A DNA stretch of 64,000 nt from Heterohyrax brucei. Taxonomy: Eukaryota > Chordata > Mammalia > Hyracoidea > Procaviidae. The notes under the pieces are model-generated. The model did no database searches, was not told the origin of the DNA, and saw only the letters and a list, made by a program, of their open reading frames with translations. The position numbers and the translations under genes are program-made. Location of the stretch: positions 9,862,001-9,926,000 of the forward strand of contig CM053162.1 of NCBI GenBank assembly GCA_028571685.1, given 5' to 3'. Positions 39,501 through 48,500 of the stretch are shown piece by piece; positions within the stretch are counted from its first letter, which is position 1; each line of letters begins with the position of its first letter.

Positions 39501-42500
39501 CCTTTTCAACCCTGGGTTGCCTGTCACCCGCTTTCCCACCCTCTCCTGCCTTGTAGTCCTTGCCCCTGGACTGGTGTACCCCTTTAGTCTTGTTCTGGTT
39601 TATAGGCTTGTCCAATCTTTGGCTGAAGGGTGAACCTCAATAGTGACTTTATTACTCCCAAGCTTTCTATAGTCTTGATTACTTCTCATTTACCTTTTAA
39701 AAATCACCTCAGATGTCCCCCTCTCTGGGTAAATTGCAAAGATAAGCCCCTCCCACATGTTTTAGTTAGGTGTCCTTCTGACAAGTTTTCCAAGCACCCC
39801 AAGCACACAACTCACCCAGTCTTCCAAAGTCTCAAAGAACTATGGGTTGTTTAAGGCTAGGGGGATGGAGACAGGGAAAAGGAGCCTGTGATTTTACTCT
39901 ATTACCCTAGAATGAGTTAGACGTTTAATAAATGTGTTAAGAAAGTAAATATATGAATTTTAAATTGTGAAAATGTCTCTGTAAGAGTATTTTCCCAATT
40001 TTTATATATACCTTTAACTGCAGAATAGTAATTATATAATTATTATATCAGGTGGATTATGTGTACATATATACATTAACGTTCACATAAAAATTTGTAG
40101 AGCTGAAAAAACCCATTGCCATCAAGTCAATTCTAATTCATAGAGACCCTATAGGACAGGGTAGAGCTGCCCCATAGATTTTTCAAGAGCAGCTGGTGGG
40201 TTTGAACTGCAAAACTTTTGGTTAGTAGCCTGAGCTCTTAGCCACTGCACTACCAGAGCTCCAAAGGTTAATATAGGCACAGGAAACTTGTAGGTCAAGA
40301 ATAATACTTGACATTTGACCCAGTAATTCCACTACTTGGAATATATCCTACAGAATTAAGGCCTTTCACACCAATGGACACATGCACCAGAATGTTTATC
40401 GCAGCACAGTCCACGATAGCAAAAAGATGGAATCAACCCAGATGCCCAACAATAGAAGAATGGATAGGTAAACTATGGTACATATACTCAATGGAGCACT
40501 ACACAATGATAAAGAATAACGATGATTCCAGGAAATATCTCCTAACCTGGTTTCAACTGGAAGATATTATGTTGAGTGAAAGTAGTCAGCGACAAAAGGA
40601 CAAATATTGTAGGAGACCTCTACCATAAGATCTCAAAAACAAACTTGTTTTTGAAGAAAAGACTCTTTGACAGCTGCAAGGGAGGGGAGGGGGGGCGAGG
40701 AGGGGAGGGCTTAGATTAGATAGTTGCTAGAAATCTGGTTGGGAGAAATCGGTGATAGCACACATTAGAAACAAGAACAATATTAAGTGGACTTCAGCAT
40801 AACTTGAGTACTCCTTCCATCTTAACCCAATATTGCAAGGATAGAGTAGCTGGGGAGGGGGGCAGGGGACGATGCTCTTAGGCGAAATCGAGGCCAATTG
40901 GCACAACTAGCGTTTTGCTAAGAGGGCTCTCTGCACCCCACATGGGCGAGTGGTGTCTGGGGTCTTAAAAGCTGCCAAGGACTCAGCAAATGGTCCCAAC
41001 TCAGCAGGAACGGATGCTCACCGAGGACCAAAATGACATGCGGTAAAGACAACCTAGAAGATAGAGAGACCCACATGAGTGGCTGCCTACATCGACTTGG
41101 GACCAGAAGTACGGGATGGTGCCCGGCCACCACCAGTGATAGCCACGATGGAGCTCACAGAGAGGAGTCTCACTGGCAACACAAGAATAAAAAGGGGTGC
41201 ATCCTGAAATCTCCACTACAAGACCTCAATTGATGGTCCAGGGGTTTTGGGGTTCCCCTGAGAGCATGGCCCCTGGCCCTGATGCTGCCCTTACTCATAA
41301 ATCATAACGAAGGTCCACTCTTTGGATAGGAATGGATTGGACTTGGCAATGCAGACTGACCATATATTGGATGCACTTTATGGTTCTATGCATCTATAGG
41401 ATATCATCCTGCTGACCTCTGGCTGGAGGAAGGAGAGTGGGTGAAGAGGAGGGGAAAGGAGGCTGTTGGGAGGATGAGACATGTATGGAGCAGAGAGGAA
41501 TAGTGTGCAGTCACCAGACAGGGAGAGCAGCGGAAGCTGCATATAGGTGGGCATGTAAATTTATACGGGAATGTACATTTTCACTCAGTCATATTAAATT
41601 AAAAAAAAAGAATAATACTTGAGGAGGAACAACTCGGAGAAGGAGGGTGAGAATGGTTACACAACTTGAAGAATATAATCAATGTTATTAAATGGTACAT
41701 GCAGAAATTGTTTAATTGGTATGTTTTTTGCTGTTTATATTTTCAACAACAAAATTTAAAAAAGGGGGGGTTAACCATGCTGAAGAAGTTTGGAGACATG
41801 TATCTAACAGCTGTCAGCTTACCTAGAAAGCACAAATCTTTAGTACTACCAGATACCTTGCCAGCAACTAAAATGTAACACACCTGAAAATAAAAAGAGA
41901 ATATTCTCTGATTCTTTTTACGAAAACAACAATATCTGAATACAAAAGACTTGCATGTCAAGAACAAAGAACACTTATTTGTAAAGTATGTAAACAAGAC
42001 TTGAATGTAAGCCAAACTATTCACAGTTTGGCAGAGAAATTTTCAGAGACATTTCACTTTCCATTTTGTACATTTCTGTATTACTTGACTTAAATACAAA
42101 CAAACCAAAACCTCTGTAATCAGGGGAAAAAATCATTTTTAAAAAGTATGCACAGGTAAAACCAAACCATTAGAATGCCCCCATGTGGGTAATTTCTCTC
42201 ATTTTTTATAATCTTCCTACTTACAAGCATCCCTGGGTGCTGTAGCCAACATGCTGAAGTTTTAAGTCCACCCAGGCATACCTTGAAAGAAAGCCCTGGC
42301 AATCTAACTTTGAAAGATCAGCCACTGAAAACTCCATGAAGCACAGTGCTCCTCTAGCCACACATGTGATTGGCACGAGTTGCAATCAACTAGCAAACTT
42401 GGTGGTTACTTATATGAGTCAGCCAAGTTTTCTTTAAGTATGTATTACTAGCCTTTTAAAAATAATTTTAAAATGTACAACCAAATAAGATATTGGGGTG

Positions 42501-45500
42501 AGGAGAGCTTACTGTAAATTTCAGGTGCCGCATGCCTGGCCTTGACTGACAATGCAGTTAACTCAAAATTCTGCATTAACTGTAGTAGTATCCAGGCCCC
42601 TCCCATCCTAAAGGTGGGAGGTAGTTTTTGTTTTTCATGTTGACGGTGGTGGTACCAAACCCAACCAACTCAATACCAACTCATACCAGCCATACAGGTA
42701 GAGCAGAACTGCCCCACAGAATATCCAAAGAGTGGCTGGTAGGTTCTAACTGCCAACCTTTTGGTTAGCAGCCATAGCTCATAACTACTACAGCACCAGG
42801 GTTTCCAGTGGTGGTACAGTAGACCTCCTCCCCCCAAAACCCACTGCAGTTGTGTCATTTCTAACTTACGGGGATCCTATAGGACTGAGAAGAACTGTCC
42901 TGTAGAGTTTCCAAAGATCAGCTGGTGGATTCCAACTGGTGCCCTTTTGGTTAGCAGGTTGACTTGTAGCTTTTACCCAACAGGGCTTTCGTGATACAGT
43001 AACCCTCTCACCCTTACCCAAGGTTTCATTTACCCAAGGTCAACTGTGGTCCAAAAATGTTAAATTAGTGTGACAAAATGTCCTGCCATGCTGCTCCATC
43101 CTATGCAGGGACCACATTCATGTAACTTCTATTAGTGTTACAACTGTTCTTTTTGTATTATCGTTGTTAACCTCTACTGTACCTAATTTATAAATTAAAC
43201 TTTATCATAGGTATGTATGTATAGGATAAAACATACCACATACATGGCTTAATACTACCCATGGTTTCAGACATCCATGAGGGTCTTGGAACTTAAACCT
43301 TTGAAGATAAAGAGGGACTACAGTATAAATGTAGCACTTTATTGCTAACCCTGATGGCTCTAACTGCTCATTTCAGTTCTCATGCCAGGCTGGCCAGGTC
43401 TTTCTGACTCGTAATTAATGTATTTTTATGCAAATAGCACATAACTTGTGTGTAAATTTGCTGAGATCACACACCCTGCCCCCAGGTACTTATGTAAACT
43501 TGCTGTAAATGTTGTAAACCCTACCTCTGTGATGTTAATTAGGTGGGATTAGTGGCAGTTGTGTTAATGAGGCAGGATCTATCCACTCTAGGCTATGTCT
43601 TGAGTCAATCTCTTGAGATACAGAGGAGAGAAGCCAGTAAAGAGATACGGGAACCTCGTACCACCAAGAAAGTAGCACCGGGAACACAGCATATCCTTTG
43701 GACCCAGAGTCCCTGCACTGAGAAGCTACAAGACCAGGGAAAAACTGTTGAGAAGGACCTTCCCCTAGAATCTACAGAGAGAGGAAGACTTCCTTGGAGC
43801 TCGCATCCTGAATTTGGATTTCTAGCCTTCTAGACTATGAGAATATAAACTTTTGTTTGTTAAAGCCATCCACTTTTTGGTATTTCTGTTACAGCAGCAC
43901 TATATAATTAAGACACCTGCTATGTATTTTTTTCAGTAGCATGTGGAAGAAGACTTCATGGCAGCAAAAGAAATTGGCTTAAAACAATAATCTTGTAGAT
44001 CTCACCAATACAACCGCTGCTAATCCATCTCAACCATCACAGTGATAAAATGCACAACACAGCAAAATCATATCAGATGACAAAATGTTGGACAATCATA
44101 CAGTACTGGAAATCATGACCTAGTCAAGTTGACAGACATTTTCGGGGTGACACAATTTAATCCATGACATCACCAAACACATCAGCCTTTCTCTCTCAGC
44201 TGTGTGTCATCTATGACGTTGACAAATACATGCTCCAAGTCCTCATCCAGGTTGTTACTGAAAAGGAAACAGTGCAGAACTCAGGAGTGAAAGGCTGCCC
44301 TGGAGATCACCATCCAGGATGGCTTCAGTATGTGACTGGACCCTCTTAGGCACAGTCCTTCAACCAGACACAAGTCTACCAGAGTCGTCTACCAGCCAGC
44401 TTCAATAGTCTATGTGCTCAGCAAACACGAATCAATTGCATGCAATTCGCCAGACACAGGCTGTATATGCATTACAATATCAAATCAGATAACAAGTACA
44501 CATACAGTAAGGTTTGGTCAGAGGCATGGAAAACATCAACAATTTAATTTTAAATTTCACCCAGTAGTGGGTGAAATTTTTCTTCATTTCAAAACTTTCA
44601 CTATTATTTTTAATCATGTGTATAAAACATACGGAAACCCTGGTGGCGTAGTGGATGAAGTGCTACCCCTGCTAACCAAAAGGTCAGCAGTTCAAATCTG
44701 CCAGGCGCTCCTTGGAAACTCTATGGGGCAGTTCTACGCTGCCCTCTAAGGTCGCTATGAGTTGGATCCGACTCGACCACAGTGGGTTTTTTTAGGGTTA
44801 TAATACATATGGCTACTTTCTACCTAAAGCCTTGTTGAAACCACACCTCCAGCTATGCTTCTGATCTAACAGCTAAGTAACCTCATCAAAACAGAAAACC
44901 AGACTAGTTTGGTGCCAGAGACTTTCAGTGAACCTGTATTGGCGCCTTGTGATCACCACTTCCCTTTTTAAGTACTCTCAACTCTGTTAATGATATGTTC
45001 TAGGATTTTGCCAGGGAGGACACACATCAATTAACATTGTCTTTGGAATACAATTTTATACTGGCATTGTGGTTAGGATCATAGGTTTTGAAGTTGGGTA
45101 GATCTAGGTTTGTATTCTTGCTCTACCTCAACTGCCTCTGAGCCATTACGAAACTCTTGGAGCCTCAGTAATCTAATCTGTACACTAGGTATGTTTTCCA
45201 TACAGTTGCTGTGAAGCACACATATTTACTAAAGGGTAGAAATGGTCATCATCCTACTCTCCAACTTTTTGCTATCATTGTCATCATTTTTATAATCATG
45301 ATGGCCTCAGCATCATCAGTGTTGGCCAAGAATAGACAGAGGATCCAAGACTGTAACCAGAGTTAGCCGAGTGTCAACAAGGATTCTGGAGAAAACCCTA
45401 CAATGTTGCTAAGGTGAGATGGTAAATTCTGAAACTGTGAGATACCAACAGAGACTTCTTAATGAGGACTTGCTTCTGGAAAAGTTCTTAGCAAAGGAAA

Positions 45501-48500
45501 AAAGGCAATTACTGCCCACAAGTGCTAAGCATACACCAAATGCTCTCTGTATCACTGTCAGCCAGGGAAAGGATCCTGAGAAGCACAAAAGCTCCCATTC
45601 TAACTACTACCAAGTGACTTGTGTAATTTCACTTCATCCCAGTCATCTCAGAAACAAGAGGAAAAATCCAGTTTCTGGTTTAAATCACACCAATTCCATC
45701 CGTTCCCAGCCTACTGGGCTGACAGCCCTTTGAACTGTTGAATACTGCAACAGTTCAAACATTATACAGTAGAGCCAAACTCACCCATTGTCCTTGAGTA
45801 GATTCCAACTCACAGTAACCATACAGGTTGTATCCTAGGAGGAGACACAGCCCCACAGGGATGCAGATGGAATGGAAATCTGCCTTTTCCAGGATAGGCT
45901 TTGTCAACCATCCCTTCCACCTTCATCCCAGGAAGATCTGCAATACCTGCAGATTCGCTGCCTTCATTTGTTGTTGTTAGCTGCTGTCCATTCTGACTCC
46001 TAGCAACCCCCACGTGCAGAGCAGAATGGCTCTGCAGGGTTTCCAAGGCTGTAATCTTTACAGACCAGACTGTCACATCTTTCTCCCATTGAGCAGCTGA
46101 TGGATTCCAATCTTCAATCTTTCAGTTAGCAGTTGAGCACTTAACTACTGTCCCACCAGGACTCCTTAAAACCAGACTACCTGGGTACAAACTGGATCCT
46201 ACTATTTTCTAGCTCCATGACTTCTGCAAAAGTTCCCTAGATTTCCTGTGTTTCATTTCCCTCCTGGCATGATAATAACAACAGTGCTTACCTCTCAGAG
46301 GCATAACCATAAAGCACTGTGAAACAGAGTCCAGCACACATTACATGCTCAATAAACAGGATCAATGACTAGCATTACTCTAGGGACAAACTCCAACAGC
46401 CATCCTCATGATGTCAGAAGCAACATCTCCAGGATCTGGGTTCCTCAGAGGCTCTGTTTCAGGCTCCCTTCTAAGCACAGACCACCTCTCTTAGAAGAGA
46501 CAGGAATGAATAGTCTGGGCAGATCACAGAGCAGAGAAGGAACAGACACTGGGGGAACTCCAGGACCACAGCATGAGGAAACCACTGGCCACAAAAGCAG
46601 TCATGTTCATCAGCAAGCAGACTTAAGAGGCCTGGGGATAGGAGCTATCACTGGTTCTCCTGTCACAGCCTGTGGCAATTCCACCCCAAGCCCAGGCTCT
46701 GAGCAGATCATCCCATTGATGATAGATGACTTGGGCTTCTTACCTAGGAAGCTGCTATCAAGCTAGGGGCTTTGTTTCTTATGCCTCAGTTTCCCATCAC
46801 CTAAATGAAGGCAAGCCCCTTGGTGGCATAAACAGTTAAGCACTTAGCTAGCGGCTAAAAGGTTGGCAGTTCTGACTCACCCAGAGGAGCCCTGGAAGAC
46901 AGGACTGGCAATCAGCTTCTGAAAGGTCACAGCAGTGAAAACCTTATAGAGCAGTTTCTACTCTGCACATTTGAGGTCCTCAGGAGTCAGAATTAACAGC
47001 AACTAACAACAATAACAAATGAAGGCTATGAATCTGTAGGAACTACTGGTTTTTGAGACGAAGATGGAAGGACAGGTTGAGGACGCCCCTCCTGGAGAAG
47101 GCAGGTCTCTGGTCCCCCTGTAGCTCTGCAGGCCATCTGAGTCTCCAGCTAGAGAACAGTCTGGTTCATCACTGCTTACTCCCTTCCTCATTCTGTCCTT
47201 CGGTGCCATGCGTTCTCCTTCCTAGAACAGACTTGAAAGAGGCCCTCCCCCTGCACATGCTCAGGAGAACAAAGAAAAAGGAAGTTTCAAAAAGTGGTGT
47301 CTCACTTGGTGGCGTAGAGTTATGAAAGAGACACAGTGTTGAGAAGCTGGCTACAGTGGTCTCCATTTACATTTCCTTTCATTAAATCTTTTTCATAGAA
47401 ACCAGGTAAAGTGAAAGAAAACTGAATACTGCATGGAAAGGCCTCCCATTGACGGTAGGTGTGTTCTCAGCCACAGAAGCAGCTATCAGGACAGAGACTT
47501 CTTACGCCTCAATTTCACCATCCCTGAAACGGAGGCCAAGTCCTTGGGCAGCACAATTAAGCCCTCAGCTACTAGCTGAAACGCTGGTAGTTCAAACTTA
47601 CCCAAAAGAGCCTTGGAGGGGACACTCAGCACCTGTCAGAGGGTGTCCTATGTTCAGCAGGGCAGGAGGCACTTTCAAAGAGCGCCTGCCTCCTTTACCC
47701 CAGGAATCAGGCTCTCTTCCTCACTGGACATCCTATTAATGCTACCACTTTCCTGTGTGTCTCCAGGTTTTTCAATTCAAAAACTTAAACTGTAGGGTTT
47801 TATATACCACACTGCAACTTAAAGGACTTCCATGCAGTGTATCCCTTTTAGTCCTTGCAATGAACCTATATTTCTCATCCATTTTATTGTCACAGAAACT
47901 CGGGCTTAGAGAGGTTAGACAACATCTCTGTGATCATGTGATGAGAAAGCATCAGTGCCAGGCCTCCCAGACCCATAGCACAGACTGCATTCAGCCCCAG
48001 TGTGTGCAGCCGCTCCTTCAAGCCGGGGCAAGGGGGCAAGGCTACCCTGGGCTAATTTGGAATCCAGCACTCACTACACAGAACTGTATTTCCCTGCATC
48101 CCTGAAGGCAAATACTGTGTGACTGGAGTCTTTCTCACTGCTATTTCCCAGAGCCTGGCACATCCTCAATTCGTGAGTATCCAATAGATATTGAAAGTGA
48201 TTGAACAAATAAATGTTTGAACACTCAACAAAGAGATGACCCTGAACAGCCAGAGCTGTGCAGCCTAAGCCCCAGTGCCTTGCCTCCTTTTTGACCTCAT
48301 AACATCTGTTGTTCAACGCTGGTCTCTGAATGCCTGCGGGTGCTGTCTTACTGAGTACAATCTTGACCTGAGACAGAACTGTGGATGTCAAGACAGCTTT
48401 AGAGTCACCATCACATATCCACAGGCAGCCAGACATTCAGTGAGACCACCTATCAGGTCTCATTAGGGGCCATAACAGGTGGACCTGCACACCTTCTCTC

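Noticed and set aside
45419-46766. Open frames of 104 and 133 codons (45419-45733, 46365-46766)
   Set aside because: They overlap or adjoin decayed repeats, have no recognisable domain, and lie in ST14 intron 1 on the opposite strand.
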